Notes: generated from the sequence alone by a model not told the origin. A stretch of 64,000 nucleotides of DNA from an uncultured Haliea sp. (GCA_947258585.1 CAMYIZ010000070.1:1-64000), one strand, 5' to 3'. Positions 10,409-20,057 are shown, counted from the stretch's first letter. Translations and numbers: made by a program.

Positions 10409-12055
10409 ATGGCGAGCATCCGACAATTACTGCGGGACATTGAGACAGCGCCGAACGGGCCAGCAGTCGGCGCCATTTTCGATTTCGACGGCACGGTCAT
10501 CTCCGGTTACTCCGCTACCCTGTTCATTCGCGAACAGCTGCGCAGGGGCGACCTCAACGCTCGTGAGCTGATTGAACTGGTGCAGGCCATGACCAGCTTC
10601 GGACTCGGCAGCATGGGTTTTTCCGCGATGATGACCGTGACGGCCCAGTTTCTGCGCGGCATCGACGAAGACAGCTACCATGAGTTCGGGGAAACCCTGT
10701 ATCGGGACCAGATTGCCCGCCGGGTCTACCCGGAATCCCGTGCCCTGATTGATGCCCATCGCGCCAAAGGCCACACCGTGGCCATCATCTCCTCCGCCAC
10801 CTGCTACCAGGTCCAGCCAGCGGCGCGGGACCTCGGCATAGACCATGTCATGTGCACCGCGCTGGAGGTCGAGGACGGGAAATTCACCGGCGGTGTCGTA
10901 CGCCCCACCTGCTTTGGCCAGGGCAAGGTGGACGCGGCCGAGCAGCTGGCGGCAGATCAGGGCGTCGACCTCGACCAGAGTTTCTTTTACAGCGACAGCC
11001 AGGATGACTTGCTGTTGCTTGAGCGGGTCCGTTTCCCGCGTGTACTGAACCCCAGCACTCAACTGCTGGGCACAGCCCGCGACCGGCAGTGGCCGGTGGC
11101 GCGCTTCACCAGCCGTGGGCGGCCATCGGTCTCCCAGTACCTGCGCTCCGCCGCCGCCACGGTCAGCCTGGTTCCCACCTTCCTGGCGGGCCTGCCGGTC
11201 TACGCCCTGACGCGCTCCAGGCGCCAGTCTCTCAACTTTTCCCTGTCCTTGTTTGCCGACACCGCGAGCGCGCTGATCGGCCTGGACCTCAAGGTCAGGG
11301 GCCAGGAACACCTGTGGTCGCACCGCCCCGCCGTGTTCATCTTCAACCACCAGAGCAAGGCCGACGTGGTGATCATGGCCAGCCTGCTGCGGCGCGATAT
11401 GGCCGGGGTGGGCAAGAAGGAAATACGCGACATGCCGGTGATCGGCAAGGTGCTGGAGCTTGGCGGCGTGGTCATGATCGACCGCGCCAATTCCGCCAGC
11501 GCCATCGAGGCGATGACCCCGCTGGTCGAAGCGATGCGCAAGGAAGGCAAGTCGGTAGCACTGGCACCGGAGGGTACCCGCAGCGTCTCGCCGCGGCTGG
11601 GCGCGTTCAAGAAGGGTGCGTTTCACCTGGCCATGCAGGCCGGCGTCCCCATCGTTCCCATCGTGATCCGCAACGCCGGCGATGTGGCCCCCAAGGGCGA
11701 GTTCGTGTTCCGGCCCGCCACCGTGGACGTGGAGGTACTGGAGCCCATCGACACATCGGCTTGGCAGGCCGCCAACCTGGACCAGCACGTGCGCGAGGTC
11801 CGCAACCTGTTCCTGCGCAGTCTGGGGCAACCGCTGGACGATGCGCCGGCCAGGGCGGCGGCTACGCGACCCCTGCCCGGAGGCAAGACCAAAGCCAAGG
11901 CCAAACCCAAACCCAAGGCCAAGGCCAAGGCGAAAACCGGGGCCGCGGTGCAAGCAAAAGCCAAAACCGAGCCCAAAGCCCGGCCCAAGACCAGACCCAA
12001 AGCCAAGGCGGGCGCGGGGGTTGGCAAGGCCGGTCCGCGGGTCCGCAAATCGTGA
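10409..12055 (+). CDS. HAD-IB phosphatase fused to PlsC-type acyltransferase with Lys/Ala/Pro tail
   Basis: A 548-residue bifunctional protein. Residues 20-205 are a HAD-IB phosphatase of the SerB family (FDFDGT with Asp25 and Asp27; SDSQDD at 195-200). Residues 290-475 are a 1-acylglycerol-3-phosphate acyltransferase with NHQSKAD (His314, Asp319), VMIDRANS and EGTRS (388-392). The last 60 or so residues are a low-complexity tail of K, A and P, probably disordered and possibly membrane or nucleic-acid binding. The fusion suggests that phosphatidate is made and perhaps dephosphorylated to diacylglycerol by one enzyme, or that the HAD part acts on a related phosphate ester. It overlaps the next gene as GTGA. 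Confidence 0.92.
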   Translation: MASIRQLLRDIETAPNGPAVGAIFDFDGTVISGYSATLFIREQLRRGDLNARELIELVQAMTSFGLGSMGFSAMMTVTAQFLRGIDEDSYHEFGETLYRDQIARRVYPESRALIDAHRAKGHTVAIISSATCYQVQPAARDLGIDHVMCTALEVEDGKFTGGVVRPTCFGQGKVDAAEQLAADQGVDLDQSFFYSDSQDDLLLLERVRFPRVLNPSTQLLGTARDRQWPVARFTSRGRPSVSQYLRSAAATVSLVPTFLAGLPVYALTRSRRQSLNFSLSLFADTASALIGLDLKVRGQEHLWSHRPAVFIFNHQSKADVVIMASLLRRDMAGVGKKEIRDMPVIGKVLELGGVVMIDRANSASAIEAMTPLVEAMRKEGKSVALAPEGTRSVSPRLGAFKKGAFHLAMQAGVPIVPIVIRNAGDVAPKGEFVFRPATVDVEVLEPIDTSAWQAANLDQHVREVRNLFLRSLGQPLDDAPARAAATRPLPGGKTKAKAKPKPKAKAKAKTGAAVQAKAKTEPKARPKTRPKAKAGAGVGKAGPRVRKS

Positions 12056-14403
12056 GCCTGGACAACACCTTCCAGGCCAACCCCTGGCCTGCCGGAAAGG
12101 CGCCGGTTGTCTTCCTGCTCGACGCGCGCAACAGCTTCGAGCAGGACCTGCTGGAGCGCTGGATTGCACGCCACACCGAGGCCGCTGCCGAGGGCCGGAC
12201 CGACCAGCGCCTGTGCCTGAACCTGGGCGACGACCGCCGCGGCATCGATCCCGCCAGCCTGGACCGCCACCTGACGGGAAGTGATGACACCGTCATTGCC
12301 CCCCTGCGGGTAGCCTGGACGCCGCCGTCCGCCGCCATCAACTCCGGCCCTCGCCTGCAGGACCTGATCCTCGGCGATCCCCGGCGCCCCCGCCAGGGCC
12401 GGGCCCGGCGTATCGCCGCCCGCGAACCGGAACGCCTGCACCTGGTCAGCGGTGAATCTGACTCCCTGGGCAACCTCCGCGGACGCTACCTGGCCAAGTA
12501 CGCCGAGGACAGCGCCGCCGATAGCCAGGCGTTCAGCATCTTTGTCGCCCGCCAGGCGGCGGTGGTGCTGGACATCGCCGAGCGCCGCCTGCAGGGCGGT
12601 CGCTACAAGGTACCCCGCTATGTGGCGGAGAGCCTGCGCGCCAACCGCAGTTACAACGAGGCACTGAAACAGCTGGCGGCGGAACAGGGCAGCAGCCGGG
12701 GCGCGCTGCTGAAGGAAGCCTCGGCCTACATGAAGGAGATGATCTCCATCCCCAGCACTTTCTGGCTGGACGTCTGGGCGAGCTTTTGCGGTTTCTGCCT
12801 GCGCCTGGGTTACGAGCGCAAGATCGTCTGCGATCCCGCGGCGATCGAGGAAATGCGGCAGATCGTCCGCGACCATCCCTCGATGCTGCTGTGGACCCAC
12901 AAGACCTACCTGGACGGCATGGTGGTCCCCAAGGTCCTGTATGACAACGACTTCCCGATGCCGCACATGTTCGGGGGCGCCAACATCAATTTCGCCGGCA
13001 TCGGCTTTCTGGTGCGCCGGGCGGGCGGCATCTTCATCAAGCGCAGCTTCAGCGACAACACCCTGTACAAATTGACCCTGCGCCACTACATCGGCTACCT
13101 GATGGAAAAGCGGTTTCCGATGAACTGGTCCTTCGAGGGGACCCGTTCGCGCCTGGGCAAACTGATGCCGCCGCGCTACGGACTGCTGAAATATGTGCTG
13201 GAAGCCTGTCACGCCACCGATGCGCGGAACATCCACATCATTCCCATCTCCATCAGCTACGACCTGATCCGGGACGTGGAGGAGTACGCCACCGAGCAGA
13301 CCGGTCGCGGCAAGGGCGCCGAGTCCCTGCGCTGGTTCATCGGCTATGTGCGCAGCCTGGCCCGGCCCATGGGCAAGATCTACATGGATATCGGCCGGCC
13401 CGTGGTGCTCGCAAGCGCCCCGCATCCCGACGACAGCCTGGCCCTGTCCAAGATCGCCTTCGAGGTGGCGGTGGAGGCGAACCGGGTCACCCCCATCACC
13501 TTCCCCTCGCTGGTGACCATGAGCCTGCTGGGCGCCGCTCCCAAGGCGCTGACCGAGGCGGAAGTAATCGAGGAGCTGCGGGCCCTGCTGGCCTGGGCGG
13601 AGGCGCGGCAACTGCGTATTTCCGCGGACTTCGACCGCTCCTACGCCGAGCACATCGACGGCCTGCTCGGCATCATGATCAACGAGGGTATCGTCACCCG
13701 CTATGACCAGGGCCCCGAAATCGTCTACGGCATCGCCCTCGAACAGCACCCGGTAGCCAGCTACTATCGCAATACGGTCATTCACTTTTTCGTCAACAAG
13801 GCGATCATCGAGCTGGCGCTGGTGAAAGCCACGGAAGGCAGCGAGGCACAGGCGCTGGAGGTTTTCTGGGCCGAGGTTGACGCGCTGCGCGATCTGTTCA
13901 AGTTCGAATTTTTCTATGCTCCCAGCGCCGAATTCCACCGGGAGATCCGCGAGGAACTGGCCCGCTACAACCCGGACTGGGAGTCGCTGCCGGAAACCAC
14001 GCCCGGCGGTTTCACCCAGCTGCTGCTGGCGATCACCCCGCTGGTTGCCCACGTCACCCTGCTCACCTATGTGGAAGCCTATTCCGTGGTCTCCGACCTG
14101 GCCGCAAGACTGCCGGCAGACCAGGACATGGACGAGCAGGCCTGCGTCAGCGAGGCGCTGAAGCTGGGTCGGCAACTGTACCTGCAGCGCCGCATCAGCA
14201 GCGAGTCCTCCATCGGCAAGCTACTGTTCCGCAACGGCTTCCAGATGCTGCAGCACCGCGGCCTGACCAGCGGCAGCGGCGCTGAGCAGGGCGAGCAGCG
14301 GCAACAGCTGGCCCGCCAGCTGCGGGAGCTGAGACGGCGACTGGAGGTGATCCGCGCCATCGGCCTGACCGGCCGCGATCGATTCAAGGAACCCCTGTCA
14401 TGA
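12052..14403 (+). CDS. PlsB-like glycerol-3-phosphate acyltransferase
   Basis: The GTG start at 12052 overlaps the upstream stop by 4 bp and gives 783 residues, similar to E. coli PlsB. Acyltransferase blocks are in order: I, HKTYLDGM (His283, Asp288); II, GGIFIKRSF (about 326); III, EGTRSR (from Glu362); IV, IIPISISYD. The reaction is acylation of glycerol-3-phosphate at sn-1, the first step in phospholipid and triacylglycerol synthesis. It sits between the PlsC fusion and gpsA, so substrate supply and both acylations are encoded together. No transmembrane helix is obvious, so membrane association is probably peripheral. The downstream ATGA overlap couples it to gpsA. Confidence 0.9.
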   Translation: MSLDNTFQANPWPAGKAPVVFLLDARNSFEQDLLERWIARHTEAAAEGRTDQRLCLNLGDDRRGIDPASLDRHLTGSDDTVIAPLRVAWTPPSAAINSGPRLQDLILGDPRRPRQGRARRIAAREPERLHLVSGESDSLGNLRGRYLAKYAEDSAADSQAFSIFVARQAAVVLDIAERRLQGGRYKVPRYVAESLRANRSYNEALKQLAAEQGSSRGALLKEASAYMKEMISIPSTFWLDVWASFCGFCLRLGYERKIVCDPAAIEEMRQIVRDHPSMLLWTHKTYLDGMVVPKVLYDNDFPMPHMFGGANINFAGIGFLVRRAGGIFIKRSFSDNTLYKLTLRHYIGYLMEKRFPMNWSFEGTRSRLGKLMPPRYGLLKYVLEACHATDARNIHIIPISISYDLIRDVEEYATEQTGRGKGAESLRWFIGYVRSLARPMGKIYMDIGRPVVLASAPHPDDSLALSKIAFEVAVEANRVTPITFPSLVTMSLLGAAPKALTEAEVIEELRALLAWAEARQLRISADFDRSYAEHIDGLLGIMINEGIVTRYDQGPEIVYGIALEQHPVASYYRNTVIHFFVNKAIIELALVKATEGSEAQALEVFWAEVDALRDLFKFEFFYAPSAEFHREIREELARYNPDWESLPETTPGGFTQLLLAITPLVAHVTLLTYVEAYSVVSDLAARLPADQDMDEQACVSEALKLGRQLYLQRRISSESSIGKLLFRNGFQMLQHRGLTSGSGAEQGEQRQQLARQLRELRRRLEVIRAIGLTGRDRFKEPLS

Positions 14404-15404
14404 ACAATCTCAAGGTCGGTCTCCTGGGGGGCGGCTCCTGGGGTACCACCGTGGCCGCCCTGGTGGCCCGCAATGCCCCGGCCATGCTCTGGGCCAGAAA
14501 CAGCGAAACCGTGCGGGAAATCAACACGCAGCACAGCAATGAAACCTACCTGCCCGGGGCTCGCCTGCCGGACAAACTGCGGGCCACCGCGGACATCGGC
14601 GAGGCCGTGGCGGGCGCCGATGTCATTGTCATGGGCATCCCCTCACAGAATTTCCGCAGCGTTCTGCAGCAGGTGCGCGAACACATCCGACCCTGGGTCC
14701 CGGTGATCAGCCTGACCAAGGGGCTGGAGCTGGATACCCGCATGCGCATGACCGAAATCATCGCCGACGTCCTGCCCGGGCACCCGGTGGGGGTGCTGAC
14801 CGGCCCCAACCTGGCGCGGGAAATCATGGCGGGGCAGGCGGCGGCCAGCGTCATCGCCATGGAGGACGCCATCATCGTCCGCGAGCTGCAGTGCCTGTTT
14901 ACCAGCGGCCTGTTCCGGGTCTACACCAACACCGATGTCGTGGGCTGCGAGCTGGGTGGCGTGCTGAAGAACATCATCGCCATTGCCGTCGGCATGGGCG
15001 ACGGTCTCGGCGCCGGCGACAACACCCGCGCCGCCCTGATCACCCGCGGCCTGGCCGAAATCAGCCGCCTCGGCTGCGCCATGGGCGGCAAGCCGGAAAC
15101 TTTCGGCGGGCTGGCGGGCATGGGCGACATGATCGCTACCTGCACCAGCCCCCAGAGCCGCAACCGCCACGTCGGCATGGAGCTGGGTCGCGGCAAGAGC
15201 ATGGCGACCATCAGCGCGGAAATGTTCATGGTCGCGGAAGGGGCCAAGAGTGCGCCCGCCGTGATGGCGCTGGCGGAGCAGTACGGGGTGGAGATGCCCA
15301 TCGTCAGCGATGTCTACAAGGTGCTGAGCGGTGAAACCTCCGCCCAGCGCATTTTCCGCGGCCTGCTGCGGGTCTCCGCGGGGGCTGAGTGGGAGCCGGG
15401 CTGA
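14400..15404 (+). CDS. gpsA: NAD(P)H-dependent glycerol-3-phosphate dehydrogenase
   Basis: 334 residues, the normal GpsA length. The nucleotide-binding loop is GGGSWGTT (about 10-17). The substrate-domain motifs KNIIAIAVGMGDGLG and GDNTRAALITRGL are intact, with the catalytic lysine in the first. It reduces dihydroxyacetone phosphate to sn-glycerol-3-phosphate, the substrate of the acyltransferase encoded just upstream with a 4-bp overlap. Last gene of the three-gene glycerolipid operon. Confidence 0.97.
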   Translation: MNNLKVGLLGGGSWGTTVAALVARNAPAMLWARNSETVREINTQHSNETYLPGARLPDKLRATADIGEAVAGADVIVMGIPSQNFRSVLQQVREHIRPWVPVISLTKGLELDTRMRMTEIIADVLPGHPVGVLTGPNLAREIMAGQAAASVIAMEDAIIVRELQCLFTSGLFRVYTNTDVVGCELGGVLKNIIAIAVGMGDGLGAGDNTRAALITRGLAEISRLGCAMGGKPETFGGLAGMGDMIATCTSPQSRNRHVGMELGRGKSMATISAEMFMVAEGAKSAPAVMALAEQYGVEMPIVSDVYKVLSGETSAQRIFRGLLRVSAGAEWEPG

Positions 15405-15516
15405 CGGAGGGCTCTCAGCGCTGGCGCCGGCGCGGGCGCTGGTGCAGAATGGAGCCGGAAAATGTGTCCCTGCCACCGCAGGGGCAGTTGGTCGAAGCCT
15501 GTCAATTCGGAACCGG

Positions 15517-16353
15517 ATGATGAAGAATTCACTGTGGGCAGTGTGCCTGTCGCTGCTACTGCCGGTTGCGGCCTTTGCCGCCGGCACCGGCAAGTTCGGC
15601 CAGCTCAACGGCAACCCCGGGCTGAAATCGGCCTCCGCCATCGTGCTGGATGCCGAGGGCAACGTCATCTACGGCAAGGATACCGACACTGTCCGCCCCA
15701 TCGCCTCAATCACCAAGGTCATGACGGCCATGGTTATCCTGGATGCGGGACTGGACCTCGAGGAAAAGATCACGGTCACCAGGGACGACCGCGACCTGGT
15801 CAGGCTCACCGGTTCGCGGCTGGAGTATGGCGCCACCCTGACGCGGCGGGAAATGCTGCTGCTGGCGCTGATGTCCTCCGAGAACCGTGCCGCCAGCGCG
15901 CTGGGCCGCACCTATCCCGGGGGTCTCAAGGCCTTCATCTCCGCGATGAACCTGAAGGCGGAAAGCCTGGGCATGCGCAACAGCCAGTTTGCCGATCCCG
16001 CCGGGCTGCACGGCGACAACCTCTCCACCGCGCGGGACCTCGCGGTCATGGTGCGCGCCGCGGGTCGCTATCCCCTGATTGCCGAGGCCAGCACCACGCC
16101 GGGCATGGCGGTATACCCCTTTGCCGGCCGCGGCGCACTCAACTACAACAACACCAACCGCCTGCTGAAGAACCAGAGCTGGGAGATCGGCCTGAGCAAG
16201 ACCGGCTACCTCAATGAGGCGGGGCGCTGCCTGGTCATGCAGGCCACCATTGAGGGTGAACCGGTGTCGATCGTGTTGCTGAACTCCTTCGGCAAGCTCA
16301 CCCCCTTTGGCGATTCCAATCGCCTGCGCAAGTGGATGCTGGCCAGCAGCTAG
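15517..16353 (+). CDS. pbpG: D-alanyl-D-alanine endopeptidase (PBP7-like)
   Basis: A 278-residue periplasmic serine peptidase of family S11 that trims peptidoglycan cross-links. The signal peptide ends near AAFAAG (22). The penicillin-binding motifs are complete: SITK (Ser64, Lys67), SEN (121-123) and KTG (228-230). There is no C-terminal amphipathic anchor, which favours PBP7 (PbpG) over the DacA carboxypeptidases. Tandem ATG codons at 15517 and 15520 are both possible starts. It begins 112 bp after gpsA and is probably a separate unit. Confidence 0.92.
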   Translation: MMKNSLWAVCLSLLLPVAAFAAGTGKFGQLNGNPGLKSASAIVLDAEGNVIYGKDTDTVRPIASITKVMTAMVILDAGLDLEEKITVTRDDRDLVRLTGSRLEYGATLTRREMLLLALMSSENRAASALGRTYPGGLKAFISAMNLKAESLGMRNSQFADPAGLHGDNLSTARDLAVMVRAAGRYPLIAEASTTPGMAVYPFAGRGALNYNNTNRLLKNQSWEIGLSKTGYLNEAGRCLVMQATIEGEPVSIVLLNSFGKLTPFGDSNRLRKWMLASS

Positions 16354-16436
16354 GGGCAGCCCGGACGCAGTCCTGTGCTTGACCTTCCTGGAGCCCACTG
16401 GAACACTGGATCACTCACAGGCCCAAGGAGCAGGCT

Positions 16437-17381
16437 ATGCTGAACAGACGCCAGATTCTGCACCTCGCGGCCGCCCTGCCCTTGCTGCAGGGCGGTATTG
16501 CCCGCGCGGCCGCGCCGGCCACGGCAGCTGCAGCCGCAGACGCAGACGCAGACGCAGTGAACACGCGCCCCATCCCGAGCTCTGGCGAACTGCTGCCGGT
16601 CATTGGCATGGGCACCTCCCAAACCTTCGACGTGGCCGCCAGTCCCGAGGCACTGGCGGAGCTGGGGGCCGTGCTGCAGGCTTTCTTCGCCGCCGGGGGC
16701 AAGGTCATCGACTCCTCCCCGATGTACGGCGAGGCGGAATCCCGGGTCGGGGACGTCCTGCGCAGCCTGTCGCCGCGGCCGCCGGTATTCGCGGCCACCA
16801 AGGTCTGGACCAGAGGCCGGGAGGAAGGCATCGCCCAGATGCAGACCTCGGCCCAGCGCATGGCCGTGGAACGCTTCGACCTGATTGCGATCCACAACCT
16901 GCAGGACTGGCGCACCCACCTCGCTACACTCAAGCAGTGGCAGGCGGAAGGCAAGGTCCGCTATATCGGCATCACCACCTCCCACGGCCGCAACCACGAG
17001 GAACTGCTCGATATCATGCGCCGGGAGCCGCTGGACTTTGTCCAGTTCAGCTACAACATTGAAGACCGTGTCGCGGAGCAGGCGCTGCTGCCGCTGGCCC
17101 AGGAACGGGGTATTGCCACCATGATCAACCGCCCCTACCAGCGCGGCTCCCTGTTTGCCAAGACCCGGGACCAGGCGCTGCCCGACGTCGCCGGTGAACT
17201 CGGCTGCAGCAGCTGGGGCCAGTTCTTCCTGAAGTGGATCCTCGGCCATCCGGCAGTAACCAACGTGATTCCCGCAACGTCCAGGGTCCACCACATGCAG
17301 GACAATATGCAGGCCAACTTCGGCCCGTTGCCGGACGGCCGCCAGCGCGCAGAGATGCTGCGCGTGTTCACCGCCCTGTAG
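16437..17381 (+). CDS. Exported aldo/keto reductase
   Basis: A 314-residue AKR-family protein. The N-terminus NRRQILHLAAALPLLQGG resembles a twin-arginine signal, which would fit export of a folded NADP enzyme. A short Ala-Asp repeat (ADADADA) follows, encoded by three tandem GCAGAC hexamers. Catalytic residues can be read: Asp92 and Tyr97 in DSSPMYG, Lys122 in TKVW, and His143 in IHN. The substrate is unknown. The next gene starts 10 bp downstream on the same strand, so the two may be co-transcribed. Confidence 0.85.
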   Translation: MLNRRQILHLAAALPLLQGGIARAAAPATAAAAADADADAVNTRPIPSSGELLPVIGMGTSQTFDVAASPEALAELGAVLQAFFAAGGKVIDSSPMYGEAESRVGDVLRSLSPRPPVFAATKVWTRGREEGIAQMQTSAQRMAVERFDLIAIHNLQDWRTHLATLKQWQAEGKVRYIGITTSHGRNHEELLDIMRREPLDFVQFSYNIEDRVAEQALLPLAQERGIATMINRPYQRGSLFAKTRDQALPDVAGELGCSSWGQFFLKWILGHPAVTNVIPATSRVHHMQDNMQANFGPLPDGRQRAEMLRVFTAL

Positions 17382-17391
17382 CGGCGGCCTC

Positions 17392-18702
17392 ATGAGCGAA
17401 CAGAAACCCTCCCTGCTGCAGCGGGGGCTGGACATCGCCTGCGACATCCACCCCCGGGAGGTGCGCGCGACGCTGGGCTCGTTCAGCCTGGTGCTGATCC
17501 TGATGGCCGCCTACTACGTCCTGCGCCCGGTGCGGGATGCGATGGCCAGTGACTGGAGCGATGCCGAGGTCAGCGTGCTCTGGACCCTAACTTTCGTCTT
17601 CAGCGTGGTCGCCGTCACGCTGTACGGCAACGCCGTCACCCGGATCCGCCTGCGACATCTGGTGCCGGCGGTGTACGGCTTCTTCGCCGCGACCTTCGTG
17701 CTGTTTTTCGCGGGCATCCAGACGGTGACCGAGCGCACCCTGCTGGACCAGGCCTTCTACGTCTGGATCAGCGTCTTCAGCCTGTTCCATGTTTCCGTGT
17801 TCTGGAGCTTTATGGCGGACACCTGGGACAAACCCCAGGCCACGCGCCTGTTCGGTTTCATCGGTGCCGGCGCCAGCATCGGCGCCATGGTCGGCCCCGC
17901 CTTCACCGCCCTGCTGGCGGCGGGCGCCGGCACCGACACGCTGCTGCTGATTGGCAGCGCGGCCCTGGTCGCCACCCTGCCCCTGGTCTACTGGCTGCAG
18001 CGGCTCAAGGTCGAGGAGCTCGGCAATGCGGGGCTCACGGCCGGCGCCCGGGATTTCGACTATATCGGCGGCAATCCTTTGGCGGGGTTCACCGAATTCC
18101 TGCGCAGTCCCTACCTGCTGGGCATCGCCCTGTTCATCCTGCTCTACACCTCACTCAGCTCGTTCATCTACTTCGAACTGAAAAACCTGCTCGAGCCCTA
18201 TGACCTTGAAACCCGGACCCGGATCTGGGCGGCCATGGACCTCGCTGTCAACACCCTGACGGTGGTGATCGCCGCCTTTGCGACCGGGCGCATTGCCAAA
18301 CACCTGGGCCTGCCCTTCACCCTCGCCTGCGTACCCGTCGTGATCTGCGGCGGGCTGCTGTTGCTGGCCGCAGCCCCCGTTGTGGCGGTGGTGGTGGGAA
18401 TCCAGATCGCGCGCCGTGCCGGCAACTTCGCCATCACCCGACCCGGGCGGGAGATGCTGTTCACGGCCGTGGACCAGGAGACCCGCTACAAGGCCAAACC
18501 GGTGATCGATATCGTCGTCTACCGGGGCGGGGACATGGTCAACGCCTGGGCGTTTACTGCCCTGACCCAGGGCCTGGGCCTGGGCATGGCGCCGGTTGCC
18601 CTGATCGGCGCCGGCATCGCCGCCTGCTGGGGGGCAACGGGGATCTACCTGGGCCGCAGGTTCCACCGCGAGCACAATCAGCCAGACCAGCACACCAAAT
18701 AG
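17392..18702 (+). CDS. NTT-type (ATP/ADP translocase-like) membrane carrier
   Basis: A 436-residue, 11- to 12-helix transporter. The N-terminal segment SFSLVLILMAAYYVLRPVRDAM is characteristic of the ATP:ADP antiporter-like superfamily branch, followed by a loop FWSFMADTWDKPQATRLFGF with the MFS-like GAGASIGAMVGP motif. Classical members in obligate intracellular bacteria and plastids exchange ATP for ADP, but the shorter relatives found in free-living bacteria have no established substrate. I therefore call only the family. It lies immediately after the aldo/keto reductase. Confidence 0.8.
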   Translation: MSEQKPSLLQRGLDIACDIHPREVRATLGSFSLVLILMAAYYVLRPVRDAMASDWSDAEVSVLWTLTFVFSVVAVTLYGNAVTRIRLRHLVPAVYGFFAATFVLFFAGIQTVTERTLLDQAFYVWISVFSLFHVSVFWSFMADTWDKPQATRLFGFIGAGASIGAMVGPAFTALLAAGAGTDTLLLIGSAALVATLPLVYWLQRLKVEELGNAGLTAGARDFDYIGGNPLAGFTEFLRSPYLLGIALFILLYTSLSSFIYFELKNLLEPYDLETRTRIWAAMDLAVNTLTVVIAAFATGRIAKHLGLPFTLACVPVVICGGLLLLAAAPVVAVVVGIQIARRAGNFAITRPGREMLFTAVDQETRYKAKPVIDIVVYRGGDMVNAWAFTALTQGLGLGMAPVALIGAGIAACWGATGIYLGRRFHREHNQPDQHTK

Positions 18703-18806
18703 TTGAGCCAGGCGGGACTGCCTGCTGCGGCTGCCCTCCCGCGGCATGGCCGCAAGCGCCGCGCCCGCTATACTGTCGGCAATTGCGTACGATGGAGACG
18801 AATACC

Positions 18807-19895
18807 ATGGCAACAGCGGCTGACTACAACCTGGGACCCAACACCTTTCCCCGGGGCTGGTTCATCGTGGCGGAAAGCAAGGAGCTCGATGCCGGGCCAA
18901 TAGCGGTGCGGTTCTTCGGCCAGGACCTGGCGCTGTACCGGGGCGAAAGCGGCAAACCCGTGCTGCTGGACGCCTACTGCGCCCACATGGGCACCCACCT
19001 GACCGCCAGCACCAGCGCCATGATCGTTAAGAACGGCGAGCAGATCGAGGGTGACTCCATTCGCTGCCCCTACCACGGCTGGCGCTACAATGCCGAGGGC
19101 CACGTGGATGACATCCCCTACAGCGACGGCCCCTGCCCCAAGTCGGCTTCCATCCGCTCCTACCCGGTTGTGGACAACATGGGCTGCGTCATGGCCTGGT
19201 ACGACCCGGACGGCCTGCCCCCGGAGTACGACGCGCCTTTCCTCCAGCAGTGGAACGATCCACAGTGGGTGCAGTGGGAGCTGGACCACCTGGGGGAACT
19301 GGCCATCCATCCCCAGGAAATCCTCGACAACATGGCCGACTGCCGGCACCTGGGGCCCACCCACGGCGCGCCCTGCGAGTACTTTGAGAACGAGTTCAAG
19401 GACCAGGTGTATATCCAGCGCCAGGGCGGCCCGATGCAGCTCTACAAAACCTATCTGTACACCACAACCTGGTACACCGGCCCGGGCATTCTGCTGTCCA
19501 AGCAGGTGTTCGGCGACGCGGTCATGTTCGAGCTGATCGCCAATACCCCGGTGGATGACGGCCTGGTGAAATGCTGGCACGCGGTTCTGTACCGGGGCGC
19601 CAGCTCGCCCGCCAGCGCCGCAGACCGGGAGGCCCAGAAACAGTTCCAGGCCAACGCGCTGGAGGCCTTCGCTGCCGACTTCAACGTCTGGAAATTCAAG
19701 CGGCCGGCGCTGAAAATCATGCAGATGAAGACCGATGGGCCATTCCGCACCGGCCGCAAGTGGTACTCGCAGTTCTTTACCTCGCGGGAAGACGCCAGCG
19801 ACATTCGCGGCGATATCAACGGCCTGCACTACACCGAGGGGCTGCAGACACCCGCGGAAGCGGGCCACGCCATCGACGACGGCCTGCCGTTCTAG
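18807..19895 (+). CDS. Rieske non-haem iron oxygenase, KshA-like
   Basis: A 362-residue terminal oxygenase. The ATG at 18807 is chosen because GGAG lies nine bases upstream; in-frame ATG 18792 is an alternative. The Rieske cluster is CAHMGTH...CPYHGW (Cys58, His60, Cys87, His90). The catalytic iron site is DNMADCRHLGPTHG (His181, His186), with the bridging Asp178. The overall pattern, including GWFIV near the N-terminus and PYSDGPCP after the Rieske domain, resembles 3-ketosteroid 9-alpha-hydroxylase oxygenases (KshA). A steroid or related polycyclic substrate is an inference; no reductase or other steroid genes are adjacent. Confidence 0.88.
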   Translation: MATAADYNLGPNTFPRGWFIVAESKELDAGPIAVRFFGQDLALYRGESGKPVLLDAYCAHMGTHLTASTSAMIVKNGEQIEGDSIRCPYHGWRYNAEGHVDDIPYSDGPCPKSASIRSYPVVDNMGCVMAWYDPDGLPPEYDAPFLQQWNDPQWVQWELDHLGELAIHPQEILDNMADCRHLGPTHGAPCEYFENEFKDQVYIQRQGGPMQLYKTYLYTTTWYTGPGILLSKQVFGDAVMFELIANTPVDDGLVKCWHAVLYRGASSPASAADREAQKQFQANALEAFAADFNVWKFKRPALKIMQMKTDGPFRTGRKWYSQFFTSREDASDIRGDINGLHYTEGLQTPAEAGHAIDDGLPF

Positions 19896-20057
19896 GCCCC
19901 CTGCCGGGGTCCAGGTCTCGCAGGGTGGCGCTCGGTGGAGCGCAACTGTACGGGATCTGCCCCCATTCAGGCTTCCGCGGGAACGGCGGCCACCGAAAGG
20001 AGTCAAAAACCTCGCGACAATGCTCTAGAATAGCCTCGAATTGCGAGAGTTTTCCCC

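Noticed and set aside
11623-14175. 850-codon frame antisense to the PlsB-like gene
   Set aside because: No recognisable family; codon pattern is a mirror of the real gene.
16536-16553. GCAGAC triple repeat as a phase-variation site
   Set aside because: Hexamer repeats keep frame, so copy change alters only the Ala-Asp linker and cannot switch the gene off.
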